Shown piece after piece: positions 17,145 through 25,235 of a stretch of DNA of 40,181 nucleotides. Each line of letters starts with the position of its first letter. The first letter of the stretch is position 1. The translations under genes and the position numbers were made by a program. Source of the DNA: Halanaerobacter jeridensis (GTDB taxonomy: Bacteria; Bacillota; Halanaerobiia; Halobacteroidales; Halobacteroidaceae); the NCBI RefSeq assembly GCF_016908315.1, contig NZ_JAFBDQ010000021.1, positions 1 through 40,181 on the forward strand, read 5' to 3'. The notes below the pieces were generated by a model. The model did not search any database. It worked only from the letters and a program-made list of their open reading frames with translations, and was not told where the DNA came from.

Positions 17145-18407
17145 TTATAGAACCTCCTTCGGACTAACGATTTCTCCAGCAATCGCTGAAGCTGCTGCTA
17201 CAGCTGGATTAGATAAATAAACTTCACTTTCTGGGTGTCCCATTCGACCAACAAAGTTTCGATTAGTCGTAGCAATCGCTCTTTCTCCTTCAGCTAAAAT
17301 TCCCATATGTCCACCTAAGCAAGGACCACAAGTTGGAGTACTAACTGCTGCTCCAGCATCGATTAATGTTTCCACGATTCCTTCTTTCATCGCCTGCTTA
17401 TAAATTTCTTGTGTACCTGGGAATACAATCAACCGTACATGATCTGCTTTTTTCTGTCCTTCTAGTACTTCAGCAGCTAATCTCAAGTCTTCTAATCTAC
17501 CATTAGTACAAGACCCAATTACTGCTTGATCTATTCTAATATCTTCCACTTCGCTAATACCTCGTGTATTTTCCGGTAAATGAGGATAAGCAACTTGTGG
17601 TTCAATCTCACTGACATTATATTCAATTACTTGATCATATTCTGCATCTTCATCACTCTTATATACTTTATAATCTCTCTGCGCTCTTCCTTCAACATAA
17701 TCTAAAGTAGTCTCATCAGGCTCAATCAAACCACATTTGCCCCCAGCTTCAATTGCCATATTAGACATTGTCATTCGATGCGCCATAGAAAGATCATCAA
17801 TCACTTCACCAGTGAATTCCATTGATTTATAAAGTGCACCATCGACTCCAATATCACCAATTGTATAAAGAATTAGGTCTTTGCCGCCGACCCAATCTTG
17901 TAATTGACCATTATAAACAAACTTAATAGTCTCAGGCACTTTGAACCATGCTTCACCAGTTGCCATAGCTGCTGCCATATCAGTACTTCCTACACCAGTA
18001 GCTAAAGCACCTAAAGCGCCATAAGTACAAGTATGAGAGTCAGCACCAATTACAATATCTCCAGGGCCAACTAAACCTTGTTCTGGTAATAGACAGTGTT
18101 CAATCCCCATCTCACCTAGTTCAAAGAAATTAGTAATTCCTTTATCATTAGCAAAGTCTCTTAATTGTTTCACCTGCTGCGCTGAATCTATATCTTTATT
18201 TGGTACAAAATGATCAGGCACAATTGCAATTCTATCTTGATCAAATACATCATCAACATTGATTTTTTCAAATTCATTAATTGCTACTGGAGTAGTAATA
18301 TCGTTTCCTAACACTAGGTCAAGTTTAGCATTGACCAATTCTCCAGCTTTAACTTTATCTTTCCCAGCATGATCAGCTAGGATCTTTTCTACCATCGTCA
18401 TTCCCAT
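17145..18407 (-). CDS. leuC: 3-isopropylmalate dehydratase large subunit
   Basis: A 420-residue aconitase-family subunit binding a 4Fe-4S cluster: one cluster cysteine lies in [12 protein letters not shown] and two in [13 protein letters not shown]. The length and the [15 protein letters not shown] start place it in the short LeuC/HacA-like class rather than the longer proteobacterial class. With LeuD it isomerises 2- to 3-isopropylmalate, and in organisms with CimA it also handles citramalate. An AAGGGAGC ribosome site precedes the ATG, 35 bases after leuA. Confidence 0.95.
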   Translation of the reverse strand: MGMTMVEKILADHAGKDKVKAGELVNAKLDLVLGNDITTPVAINEFEKINVDDVFDQDRIAIVPDHFVPNKDIDSAQQVKQLRDFANDKGITNFFELGEMGIEHCLLPEQGLVGPGDIVIGADSHTCTYGALGALATGVGSTDMAAAMATGEAWFKVPETIKFVYNGQLQDWVGGKDLILYTIGDIGVDGALYKSMEFTGEVIDDLSMAHRMTMSNMAIEAGGKCGLIEPDETTLDYVEGRAQRDYKVYKSDEDAEYDQVIEYNVSEIEPQVAYPHLPENTRGISEVEDIRIDQAVIGSCTNGRLEDLRLAAEVLEGQKKADHVRLIVFPGTQEIYKQAMKEGIVETLIDAGAAVSTPTCGPCLGGHMGILAEGERAIATTNRNFVGRMGHPESEVYLSNPAVAAASAIAGEIVSPKEVL

Positions 18408-18442
18408 TTTTTATTCGCTCCCTTCAGTTATTTAATTGAGAA

Positions 18443-19945
18443 TTATTCTCCTTCATATATCTTATTCAAAGCATTATTATAAGCTTCCGCACTAGCTTCA
18501 ATAATATCAGTACTAATCCCGCGACCAATAAATATTTCAGATTGATACTCTAACTTTACAATAACTTCTCCCAAAGCATCTTTACCACTAGTTACAGCAT
18601 CAATATTATAATCTCTTAGTTTACAGTCTAAACCAGTAATTTCATTCATCGCATCATAAATTGCATCTACTGGACCACCTTCAGAACAGGCAGATTGATT
18701 AATTGTTTCTCCTTCTTTCTCCATCTGAACTGTAGCAGTTGCCAATCCTGAACTACTAGTTACCTGTAACAAATTAATATGATAAGTTTCAGAAACTTGA
18801 CTAATCTCATCTTCCATAATCGCTTCTAAGTCAAGATTAGTAATTTTCTTCTTCCGATCAGCTAAATCTTTAAATCGTTTGAAAGCAGAATTTAATTCAT
18901 CTTGTGTTAAATCATAACCTAATTCTTCTAATCGCTGTTTAAAAGCATGACGGCCAGACAATTTACCTAAGACCATTTTATTTTCTTTCAATCCAATTGT
19001 TTGGGCATCCATAATTTCATAGGTAGTACGCTCTTTAATTACACCATCTTGGTGAATTCCTGATTCATGAGCAAAAGCATTTTCACCTACAATAGCTTTA
19101 TTAGGCTGTACTTGCACCCCCGTTAAATGACTAACTAATCTACTACTACGAGAAATTTCTTTCAAATTTATATCCGTTTTAATATCATAATAATCAAACC
19201 TAGTATCTAAAGACAAAGCAACTTCCTCTAAAGAAGTATTACCAGCTCGCTCCCCTAAACCATTAACAGCACACTCTACTTGTTCAGCTCCATTTTCTAC
19301 AGCTGCTAATGAATTAGCAGTAGCCATTCCTAAATCATTATGACAGTGAACACTAATTACTGCTTGATCAATATTAGGTACATTATCCTTAATATATTTA
19401 ATTAAAGCTCCATATTCTTGTGGAGTAGCATAACCTACTGTGTCAGGAATATTAATAGTTGTTGCCCCTGCATCTATGGTAGCTTCAAAAATATCACATA
19501 AAAAATCTTTATCACTCCGCGAAGCATCTTCAGCAGAAAACTCAACATCATCAGTATATGATTTAGCATATTTAACTGCTTCTACAGCAGATTCTAAAAC
19601 TTCTTCTGGAGACTGCTTTAACTTATGCTCCATGTGCACCGGTGAAGTAGCAATAAATGTATGAATGCGTGGTTTTTTAGCTGCTTTCAAAGCCTCCCAA
19701 GCTCGGTCAATATCTTTTTTATTAGCTCTTGCTAGGCCTGCTACAGTAGGATTAGACACCTCTTCAGCTATTTTTTTAACAGCTTTAAAATCCCCTTCAG
19801 AAGTAACAGGAAAACCTGCTTCAATGACATCTACTTTCAATCTATCTAACTGCTTAGCTATCTCTAATTTTTCTTTAACATTCAAACTAACACCTGGAGT
19901 CTGTTCACCATCACGCAACGTAGTATCAAAAATTTTGACGCTCAT
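18443..19945 (-). CDS. leuA: 2-isopropylmalate synthase
   Basis: A 500-residue LeuA: TIM barrel with [16 protein letters not shown], the [12 protein letters not shown] segment and the [14 protein letters not shown] metal-binding motif, followed by a C-terminal regulatory domain that confers leucine feedback inhibition. Together with the T-box upstream of ilvB this gives leucine control at both transcript and enzyme level. The operon genes leuC, leuD, leuB follow in order. An AGGAGTGAG ribosome site precedes the ATG, immediately downstream of a long foldback repeat. Confidence 0.96.
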   Translation of the reverse strand: MSVKIFDTTLRDGEQTPGVSLNVKEKLEIAKQLDRLKVDVIEAGFPVTSEGDFKAVKKIAEEVSNPTVAGLARANKKDIDRAWEALKAAKKPRIHTFIATSPVHMEHKLKQSPEEVLESAVEAVKYAKSYTDDVEFSAEDASRSDKDFLCDIFEATIDAGATTINIPDTVGYATPQEYGALIKYIKDNVPNIDQAVISVHCHNDLGMATANSLAAVENGAEQVECAVNGLGERAGNTSLEEVALSLDTRFDYYDIKTDINLKEISRSSRLVSHLTGVQVQPNKAIVGENAFAHESGIHQDGVIKERTTYEIMDAQTIGLKENKMVLGKLSGRHAFKQRLEELGYDLTQDELNSAFKRFKDLADRKKKITNLDLEAIMEDEISQVSETYHINLLQVTSSSGLATATVQMEKEGETINQSACSEGGPVDAIYDAMNEITGLDCKLRDYNIDAVTSGKDALGEVIVKLEYQSEIFIGRGISTDIIEASAEAYNNALNKIYEGE

Positions 19946-19972
19946 CGCTTCTCACTCCTCCCTATTTAACTT

Positions 19973-20060
19973 TGAGCTGTGAGATTTGAGCTATGAGGAG
20001 CAGTGAGCATTTTAAATCGTTACTTTTAGCTCACGCTTCATAGCTCATGACTCATAGCTA
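19973..20060. repeat. Foldback repeat between ilvC and leuA
   Basis: An imperfect inverted repeat about 88 bp long, made of reiterated words such as GAGCTATGAG and AGCAGTGAGC paired with GCTCACGCT and CATAGCTCA. It fills most of the 120-base gap and ends 5 bases before the ilvC stop. As RNA it would form a long stem between the two cistrons and could alter the relative expression of ilvC and leuA. Confidence 0.7.
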
Positions 20061-20065
20061 ACTAT

Positions 20066-21061
20066 TTACTCTTCATCAATCCAATTCATCTTATCTCTAA
20101 GTTTCTCTCCTACTTGTTCAATTTGATGTTCTTCATCAATTGCTTTTCGCTTAGAATATCCTGGACGACCTACTTTATTTTCTAACATCCACTGCTTAGC
20201 AAATTCACCTTTTTGAATGTCATCTAATAGATTTTTCATAGCTTCTCTTGATTTATCGTTAATTACTTGTTCTCCAGCAATTAAATCTCCATATTCAGCA
20301 GTATCAGAGATAGAATCTCTCATATTAGCAATACCGCCTTCATACATTAAATCTACAATTAACTTTAGTTCATGTAAACACTCAAAGTAAGCAATTTCCG
20401 GCTGATAACCAGCATCAACTAAAGTTTCAAATCCAGCTCGAACTAGTTCTGTTGTTCCACCACATAAGACTGCCTGCTCACCAAATAAGTCAGTTTCTGT
20501 TTCTTCTTGGAATGTAGTCTCTAGTACACCAGCTCTTGTACCACCAACACCCTTAGCATGAGCTAAAGCATAATCCTTAGCATTGCCAGTAGCATCTTGA
20601 TAAACTGCAAATAAGCAAGGTACCCCAGATCCTTTAGCATAAACTCTTCTTACTAAATGTCCTGGTCCTTTTGGTGCCACCATATATACATCTACATCTT
20701 CTGGAGGAACAATTTGTTCAAAGTGAATATTAAATCCATGAGAAAATACTAGCGCATTTCCAGCTTCTAAATTTTCTTCAATATCACTAAAGTATACATC
20801 TTTTTGTACTTCATCTGGTAATAAAATTTGAATAACATCAGCTTGTTTAGCAGCTTCAGCAGCAGATACTGGCTCAAAACCATCTTCTACAGCCTGCTCA
20901 TAATTTGCTGTTCCTTCTAATTCAGAAACAACTACATCTAAACCAGCATCTCTCATATTCTGTGCCTGCGCATGTCCTTGACTACCATAACCAATTACTG
21001 CAATCTTCTTTCCTTCTAAATAATTTAAATCAGCATCTTCTTCATAATACATTTCTACCAT
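20066..21061 (-). CDS. ilvC: Ketol-acid reductoisomerase
   Basis: A 331-residue class I KARI that rearranges and reduces acetolactate and acetohydroxybutyrate. The dinucleotide motif GYGSQG (24-29), the [13 protein letters not shown] segment and the Mg-binding [12 protein letters not shown] and [17 protein letters not shown] motifs are present. The ATG at 21061 is chosen over a GTG three codons earlier because AGAGGAG then has 8-base spacing. The cofactor loop after strand beta-2 (SELEGTANY, 46-54) holds two glutamates and no arginine or lysine, unlike the usual NADPH-binding loop, which suggests NADH preference. Confidence 0.96.
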   Translation of the reverse strand: MVEMYYEEDADLNYLEGKKIAVIGYGSQGHAQAQNMRDAGLDVVVSELEGTANYEQAVEDGFEPVSAAEAAKQADVIQILLPDEVQKDVYFSDIEENLEAGNALVFSHGFNIHFEQIVPPEDVDVYMVAPKGPGHLVRRVYAKGSGVPCLFAVYQDATGNAKDYALAHAKGVGGTRAGVLETTFQEETETDLFGEQAVLCGGTTELVRAGFETLVDAGYQPEIAYFECLHELKLIVDLMYEGGIANMRDSISDTAEYGDLIAGEQVINDKSREAMKNLLDDIQKGEFAKQWMLENKVGRPGYSKRKAIDEEHQIEQVGEKLRDKMNWIDEE

Positions 21062-21090
21062 TATACTCACTCCTCTTAATTTTTATGTTT

Positions 21091-21171
21091 AGGATTAAGC
21101 TGTGAGCTATGATTCTTGAGCATGAGCTACTAAAAAACTCAAAACCCATTTCCCACAGCTAATTTAATCCT
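21091..21171. repeat. Foldback repeat upstream of ilvC
   Basis: GGATTAAGCTGTG at 21092 pairs with CACAGCTAATTTAATCC at 21154-21170, with GAGCTATG and CATGAGCTA words between. It shares the TGAGCTATGA vocabulary of the ilvC-leuA repeat but is a different copy. It lies in the ilvN-ilvC gap, 30 bases upstream of the ilvC start. Confidence 0.65.
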
Positions 21172-21289
21172 TATTTATCACTATCAGAATAAAAATTGCT
21201 CTGCTAAATTTAACAATCTCAAAGCTCTACATATTTTTGCTTTAGATGATAGCACACATCACAACTCATTACTATAACCTTAGAACCTA

Positions 21290-21313
21290 GACTTGGCAGT
21301 GCCAAGTCACTAC
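21290..21313 (-). repeat. REP-like hairpin with GTAG foot (copy 1)
   Basis: On the minus strand GTAG-T is followed by the palindrome GACTTGGCACTGCCAAGTC. The adjacent bases CTTAGAACCT (plus strand, 21280-21289) are shared with copy 4 at 23935. It lies in the ilvN-ilvC gap, about 40 bases after ilvN. Confidence 0.7.
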
Positions 21314-21354
21314 TTTTTTTTCTTGTCACTCTTTACTCTTAACTTGTTACTATT

Positions 21355-21837
21355 TTATTTGTGCCCTCTCGCCATAGCAATCTTACCTGTTCTTACTAAT
21401 TCTTTAATACCATATGGTTTCAATAAATCTTCAAGAGCGTTAATCTTATCCTCATCTCCTGTTATTTCAATCATTACAGAATCAGAACTAACATCTACAA
21501 TCTTAGCTCGGAAAATATCAACTATTTCCATGATTTCAGATCGAGTTTTAGTTGAAGATTCTACTTTAATCAGAGCTAAGCCACGACTCACAACCTCATC
21601 ATCAGTTAGATCACTAATTTTATGGACTACTACTAACTTATGCAGCTGTTTTGTCACCTGCTCTAACTCTCTATCATCTCCTGCTACTACTAGAGTAATC
21701 CGCGATACATCATCATTTTCTGTCCGACCAACTGATAAGCTATCAATATTAAAACCACGCCGACTAAACAAGCCAGCAATTCTAGCCAACACACCAGACT
21801 CATTAGCTACTAATACTGAAAGTGTATGTTTCTTCAT
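21355..21837 (-). CDS. ilvN: Acetolactate synthase small (regulatory) subunit
   Basis: A 160-residue regulatory subunit with an N-terminal ACT domain (TLSVLVANESGVLARIAGLF, then the FNIDSLSVG motif) and the ALS small-subunit C-terminal domain. It binds valine to feedback-inhibit the IlvB catalytic subunit and raises its activity. Its ATG overlaps the ilvB stop by 4 bases (ATGA), a classic sign of coupled translation and equal subunit output. Confidence 0.95.
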   Translation of the reverse strand: MKKHTLSVLVANESGVLARIAGLFSRRGFNIDSLSVGRTENDDVSRITLVVAGDDRELEQVTKQLHKLVVVHKISDLTDDEVVSRGLALIKVESSTKTRSEIMEIVDIFRAKIVDVSSDSVMIEITGDEDKINALEDLLKPYGIKELVRTGKIAMARGHK

Positions 21838-23570
21838 TCTACATCCTCCTTTAAAACCATCTTATCTAGACTGCCTCCAGGAGGCACCATTGGAAATACA
21901 TTCTCCTCAGCATTAATAATACAATCAATTAAATAAGGTCCATCAGTATTTATGGCTTCTTCAATTGTCGGCTTAATTTCAGATGGTTTAGTAATTTGTT
22001 TAGCTTTAACCCCAAAGCTTTCAGCTAATTTAACAAAATCAGGCACCATTTCAGGACACTGTTCTCCTGGATCAGAACAGTCTTCTGGACAATCAACTTG
22101 TTTACCTAAACATGTTGAAGAATATCTTTTTTCATAGAACATTTCTTGCCACTGACGCACCATACCTAAATATTGATTATTAAAAATAACAATATTAACT
22201 GGTAAATCATTTTTCACTACTGTAGCAAGTTCCTGCATATTCATTTGAAAACTACCATCTCCAGCCAAGGCAAAGACCTGTTTATCACGATGACCTACTT
22301 GCACACCTACAGCAGAAGGGAATCCATAACCCATAGTACCTAAACCACCAGAAGAAATGAAACTACGCGGTTCACTATACTGATAAAATTGCGCAGCCCA
22401 CATTTGATGTTGGCCCACTTCAGTAGTAATTAAAGCCTTACCCTGAGTTAATTCATCAATAGTTCCAATTACTTGATGCGGTACTATTACATCATCAGGT
22501 TCTTCTTTAGCATTTTCATCAAGTTTTCTCCATTTATTTATTTCAGCTAACCATTCTGGATGCTCCTTTTCCTCGACCAAAGGATTTAATTCGGTTAATA
22601 CATTCTTGACGTCACCAACAATTGGTACATCCACTACTACTCTCTTACCAACTTCTGCTGGGTCAATATCAATATGAACAATTTTAGCATCAGGCACAAA
22701 AGAATCTAGATCTCCAGTTACCCGGTCATCAAATCTAGAGCCAACTGCAATTACTAAATCAGCATTAGAAATAGCAAGATTGGCTTCTGTAGTCCCGTGC
22801 ATTCCTAGCATTCCAACTGATAAATCATCTCGTTCATTAACAGCGCCTAAACCATTTAAAGTAGTTGTTACAGGAATGGACGCTTTCTTAGCTAATTCTC
22901 TTAGTTCTTCACTTGCCCCCGAACTAATTACTCCTCCACCTGCATATAACAATGGCTGCTCTGCTTCATTAATTGCTTTAGCTGCCTCTCTAATTTGTAA
23001 TGTATGCCCCTCATAATTAGGCTTATAACCAGGCAAATCTACTTCATCAGGATATAAGAATTCTCCTACAGCTTGCTGTACATCTTTAGGCAAGTCTACT
23101 ACTACTGGTCCTGGTCTTCCCGTAGTTGCAATATGAAAAGCTTCTTTAATAATTCTCGGCAGTTCTTCAACATCTTGCACTAGATAATTATGCTTAGTAA
23201 TTGGAGTTGTAATCCCTGTAATATCAGCTTCTTGAAAAGCATCCGTTCCCAGCATAGAACTAGGCACCTGACCAGTAAAAGCAACTATAGGTACTGAATC
23301 CATATAAGCAGTTGCTAAACCAGTTACTAAATTAGTTGCTCCTGGTCCAGAAGTAGCAATACAAACTCCTGCTTTTCCCGTTGAACGAGCATATCCATCA
23401 GCAGCATGCACACCTCCTTGCTCATGGTGCGGCATAATGTGTTCAAAATCAGCATCATATAATTCATCATAAATAGGTAATACTGCCCCACCTGGATAGC
23501 CAAAGATTACTTCTACTTCCTCCTGATACAACGACTCCACAAACATTTCGGCACCAGTCATTTTAGCCAC
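21834..23570 (-). CDS. ilvB: Acetolactate synthase large (catalytic) subunit
   Basis: A 578-residue ThDP-dependent enzyme with the three expected domains: N-terminal PYR domain (FGYPGGAVLPIYDEL; HHEQGGVHAADGYAR with the catalytic glutamate), central FAD-type domain, and C-terminal PP domain (ALAGDGSFQMNMQEL with the ThDP-Mg motif). It makes acetolactate for valine/leucine and acetohydroxybutyrate for isoleucine. Between the active-site segment MVRQWQEMFY and the PDFVKLAESFG motif lies an insertion of about 20 residues with cysteines at 487, 494, 498 and 505, absent from enteric IlvB. It is the first structural gene after the T-box leader. Confidence 0.96.
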   Translation of the reverse strand: MAKMTGAEMFVESLYQEEVEVIFGYPGGAVLPIYDELYDADFEHIMPHHEQGGVHAADGYARSTGKAGVCIATSGPGATNLVTGLATAYMDSVPIVAFTGQVPSSMLGTDAFQEADITGITTPITKHNYLVQDVEELPRIIKEAFHIATTGRPGPVVVDLPKDVQQAVGEFLYPDEVDLPGYKPNYEGHTLQIREAAKAINEAEQPLLYAGGGVISSGASEELRELAKKASIPVTTTLNGLGAVNERDDLSVGMLGMHGTTEANLAISNADLVIAVGSRFDDRVTGDLDSFVPDAKIVHIDIDPAEVGKRVVVDVPIVGDVKNVLTELNPLVEEKEHPEWLAEINKWRKLDENAKEEPDDVIVPHQVIGTIDELTQGKALITTEVGQHQMWAAQFYQYSEPRSFISSGGLGTMGYGFPSAVGVQVGHRDKQVFALAGDGSFQMNMQELATVVKNDLPVNIVIFNNQYLGMVRQWQEMFYEKRYSSTCLGKQVDCPEDCSDPGEQCPEMVPDFVKLAESFGVKAKQITKPSEIKPTIEEAINTDGPYLIDCIINAEENVFPMVPPGGSLDKMVLKEDVE

Positions 23571-23600
23571 TTTAATTCACTCCTTTTAATAACTTCTTTT

Positions 23601-23652
23601 AGACTAGATAATATCTAGTCTCTACTTAGACTAGGCAATGCCTAATCACTAC
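23601..23652 (-). repeat. Two tandem REP-like hairpins with GTAG feet (copies 2 and 3)
   Basis: On the minus strand GTAG-T precedes GATTAGGCATTGCCTAGTC (23629-23652), and GTAG-A precedes AGACTAGATATTATCTAGTC (23601-23625). Both lie within 85 bases upstream of ilvB, between an attenuator-like terminator and the ilvB start. Confidence 0.7.
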
Positions 23653-23654
23653 TC

Positions 23655-23696
23655 AAAAATAAAAAAATCTCTCAGTTAGTAACTTAGAGAGATTTT
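23655..23696 (-). terminator. Second intrinsic terminator in the ilvB leader
   Basis: On the minus strand AAAATCTCTC pairs with GAGAGATTTT, with an inner AGTTA/TAACT pairing, then a run of seven T and TATTTTT. It lies about 90 bases upstream of ilvB and some 560 bases downstream of the T-box terminator, in the path of the ilv transcript. It overlaps the end of a 24-codon reading frame, the geometry of a leader-peptide attenuator. Confidence 0.7.
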
Positions 23697-23750
23697 GCAT
23701 AACTTGCAGAAATTAGATATAGTACATCTAAAAATACTGCAATTACCCAT
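23676..23750 (-). CDS. Possible cysteine-rich leader peptide, 24 residues
   Basis: An ATG at 23750 opens a frame of 24 codons ending in TAA within the 5' arm and loop of the terminator at 23655-23696. The product would be MGNCSIFRCTISNFCKLC then KISLSY, with four cysteines, three isoleucines and two leucines. The ribosome site is weak (AAGAGA, 6 bases before ATG). The position relative to the terminator fits translation-dependent attenuation; a chance short frame cannot be excluded. Confidence 0.3.
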   Translation of the reverse strand: MGNCSIFRCTISNFCKLCKISLSY

Positions 23751-23934
23751 TTTATTCTCTTAGCTACTAACTACTTCTTTTTAATTAATCTTTTACTAAT
23801 GTTAGATGATTATTAATTCACTACTTACACTATATTAACTGCTTCTACTTCTAAATACTTTTTCTTTATACCATCTTACTATCTTGCTATCTTATTGTTT
23901 TACTTGCTAAATCTATTATAAACCTTAGAACCTG

Positions 23935-23958
23935 GACTTGACAATGCCAAGTCTCTAC
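23935..23958 (-). repeat. REP-like hairpin with GTAG foot (copy 4)
   Basis: On the minus strand GTAG-A precedes GACTTGGCATTGTCAAGTC. The flanking CTTAGAACCT and its neighbours match copy 1 at 21290, so about 35 bp are shared between the two loci. Confidence 0.7.
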
Positions 23959-24074
23959 AGCAATTATAATCCTCATAAATCTGATTTCACCGTTTTTACT
24001 ATTTTTTACTTCTCCCTATTTACTCTTTACTATTTTAACTTGTTACTAATCACTGTTTTATATCATACAACCAT

Positions 24075-24099
24075 TGACTTGGCAATGCCAAGTCACTAC
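24075..24099 (-). repeat. REP-like hairpin with GTAG foot (copy 5)
   Basis: On the minus strand GTAG precedes TGACTTGGCATTGCCAAGTC and A, a 10-bp perfect palindrome around one base. It is the best-preserved copy of the family in the window. Confidence 0.7.
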
Positions 24100-24134
24100 T
24101 AAAATCACTATCTTACTTGTTTTTATTCTTATCA

Positions 24135-24230
24135 CTTTTTTTCTCTTTACTGCTTCACTGTTTTTTCTTGTCACTCTTTACTATCTTTTTCTCTTCACTG
24201 CTTCACTGTTTTTTCTTGTCACTCATCACT
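24135..24230. repeat. Tandem duplication of about 46 bp
   Basis: Two adjacent copies share the core ACTGCTTCACTGTTTTTTCT and following TTGTCACTC, with a few substitutions between them. The unit is pyrimidine-rich and built from CACT/TACT words like the other foldback repeats of this region. It lies between the T-box terminator and copy 5. The 23571-24250 gap holds only these repeats, the second terminator and the short frame. Confidence 0.65.
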
Positions 24231-24252
24231 CTTTTTACTGTTTATTATAAAT

Positions 24253-24560
24253 AAAAAACCTCTCATCTCAATTAACAGAGTTACTCCTGTTAACTGGGAC
24301 GAGAGGTTTCCTCACGTGGTACCACCCATATTTGCTATCACTTCACAGCAATAGCCTTATAAGTACTCACATAGCAAGTATGCTTCATACTTCAACATAT
24401 GATTACGGATGTTGAACCGGCAAGCACCTACTAGAAAATAACTCGTTCAGCCTGCAGCTCAGGGAGGAGTTCACCAATTCGATCTATACCAGGATCTCAG
24501 CATCCCCAGTTCTCTGTAATAGATTTTAAATTGCCTACTTATTCCCATCATCGCTTTTAA
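24253..24560 (-). promoter_or_regulatory. T-box leader (leucine) of the ilv-leu operon
   Basis: A full T-box riboswitch upstream of ilvB. The T-box proper, GGGTGGTACCACG, is at 24315-24327 and can form the antiterminator. The terminator follows at 24253-24309: AACCTCTCGTCCCAGTTAAC pairs with the segment ending GATGAGAGGTTT and is followed by a T-run. In Stem I, the specifier segment reads GGTGAACTCCTCCCTGAG, giving CTC (leucine) at 24467-24469 directly after GAA. Uncharged leucine tRNA would pair there and with the T-box, allowing transcription to proceed into ilvB. A leucine specifier is the known arrangement of the Bacillus ilv-leu operon. Confidence 0.93.
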
Positions 24561-24584
24561 TTAAATCTTTATTTGTTATTAATA

Positions 24585-24613
24585 AGTATATGTAATTAAC
24601 ACTACTTTGTCAA
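24585..24613 (-). promoter_or_regulatory. Promoter of the ilv-leu operon
   Basis: A near-consensus sigma-A promoter on the minus strand: TTGACA (24608-24613), 17-base spacer, TATACT (24585-24590). Transcription would start about 20 bases before Stem I of the T-box leader. Confidence 0.9.
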
Positions 24614-24655
24614 GCACTTTCATCAAAAGATTATTTTCACGAGTGGAATTAATCT

Positions 24656-24686
24656 AACAAGTAGCTAACTTAGTTAGCTACTTGTT
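24656..24686. terminator. Perfect stem-loop after the CBM48-like gene
   Basis: AACAAGTAGCTAAC is perfectly repeated in inverted form after three bases, a 14-bp stem. It lies 12 bases after the stop of the 24698-25102 gene and upstream of the ilv promoter. The T-run after it is weak, so termination efficiency is uncertain. Confidence 0.65.
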
Positions 24687-24697
24687 CTTATGTTTAT

Positions 24698-25102
24698 TTA
24701 TTTTTTACTTGGCTTAACTATTTTAGCAATTACCACAGAATTTTCCCCGCCAAAACCATCATCTTTAAATTTATCAGCCTCTTTATCTTTAATCCATTTG
24801 ACCTTTTCTCCACTAGGAATCGTAAATTTATATTGATACTCTTTTCCTTGCACTAATTTTTTACTCAACCTCCATACTCCATCCTTCTTAGTCATTTTCC
24901 AATCCTTATGAGCTGGATTCCAATCATTAAATTCACCTGCCACAAATATACTCTTAGCATCTAAATGCTCAGCAAAACTAAATATTACTTCTACTTTCCC
25001 TTCCTCTGCTGCTTTCTTCACTTCAGTTTTAGCAACTACAGGAACCGCTACCAACATCAACAATAATACAGTTAAGATTAAACAGAAATACTTTCGCTGC
25101 AC
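24698..25102 (-). CDS. Secreted glycogen-binding (CBM48/AMPK-beta-like) domain protein
   Basis: A 134-residue exported protein. A signal peptide of about 24 residues (hydrophobic core LILTVLLLMLVAVPVV) is followed by a single E-set carbohydrate-binding domain: KVEVIFSFAEHLDAKSIFVA then GEFNDWNPAHK, GVWRLSKKL and YQYKFTI are the CBM48 landmarks that bind alpha-glucan. No catalytic domain is present and no glycogen genes are near. The start is GTG with AGGAGGGG before it. A 9-bp hairpin (25116-25150) sits just upstream of the ribosome site. The role is unknown; glucan binding at the envelope is inference. Confidence 0.85.
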   Translation of the reverse strand: MQRKYFCLILTVLLLMLVAVPVVAKTEVKKAAEEGKVEVIFSFAEHLDAKSIFVAGEFNDWNPAHKDWKMTKKDGVWRLSKKLVQGKEYQYKFTIPSGEKVKWIKDKEADKFKDDGFGGENSVVIAKIVKPSKK

Positions 25103-25115
25103 CTGAACCCCTCCT

Positions 25116-25150
25116 AAGATTATAAGTAATGGTGCTCTTTATATAATCTT
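25116..25150 (-). promoter_or_regulatory. Hairpin just upstream of the CBM48-like gene
   Basis: AAGATTATA pairs with TATAATCTT around a 17-base loop, ending 2 bases before the AGGAGGGG ribosome site. It could be an operator or a leader hairpin. Further upstream the DNA is AT-rich with TTATAA words and no clear promoter. Confidence 0.4.
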
Positions 25151-25235
25151 ATAAACTTATAAAAAAGACACATTATTTAATCTATTCAGAGGGAATGAAA
25201 ATCATGAATAAAAATTTAAATTCATTTTTTTATAA

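Noticed and set aside
21293-21916. Plus-strand frame of 207 codons opposite ilvN
   Set aside because: It lies antisense to a strongly supported gene and its composition (serine/threonine/leucine-rich) is that of a shadow frame.
23571-24250. CRISPR array in the repeat-rich ilv leader
   Set aside because: The repeats are palindromes with unequal spacing and differing sequence, with a tandem duplication; there are no regular direct repeats with unique spacers and no cas genes.
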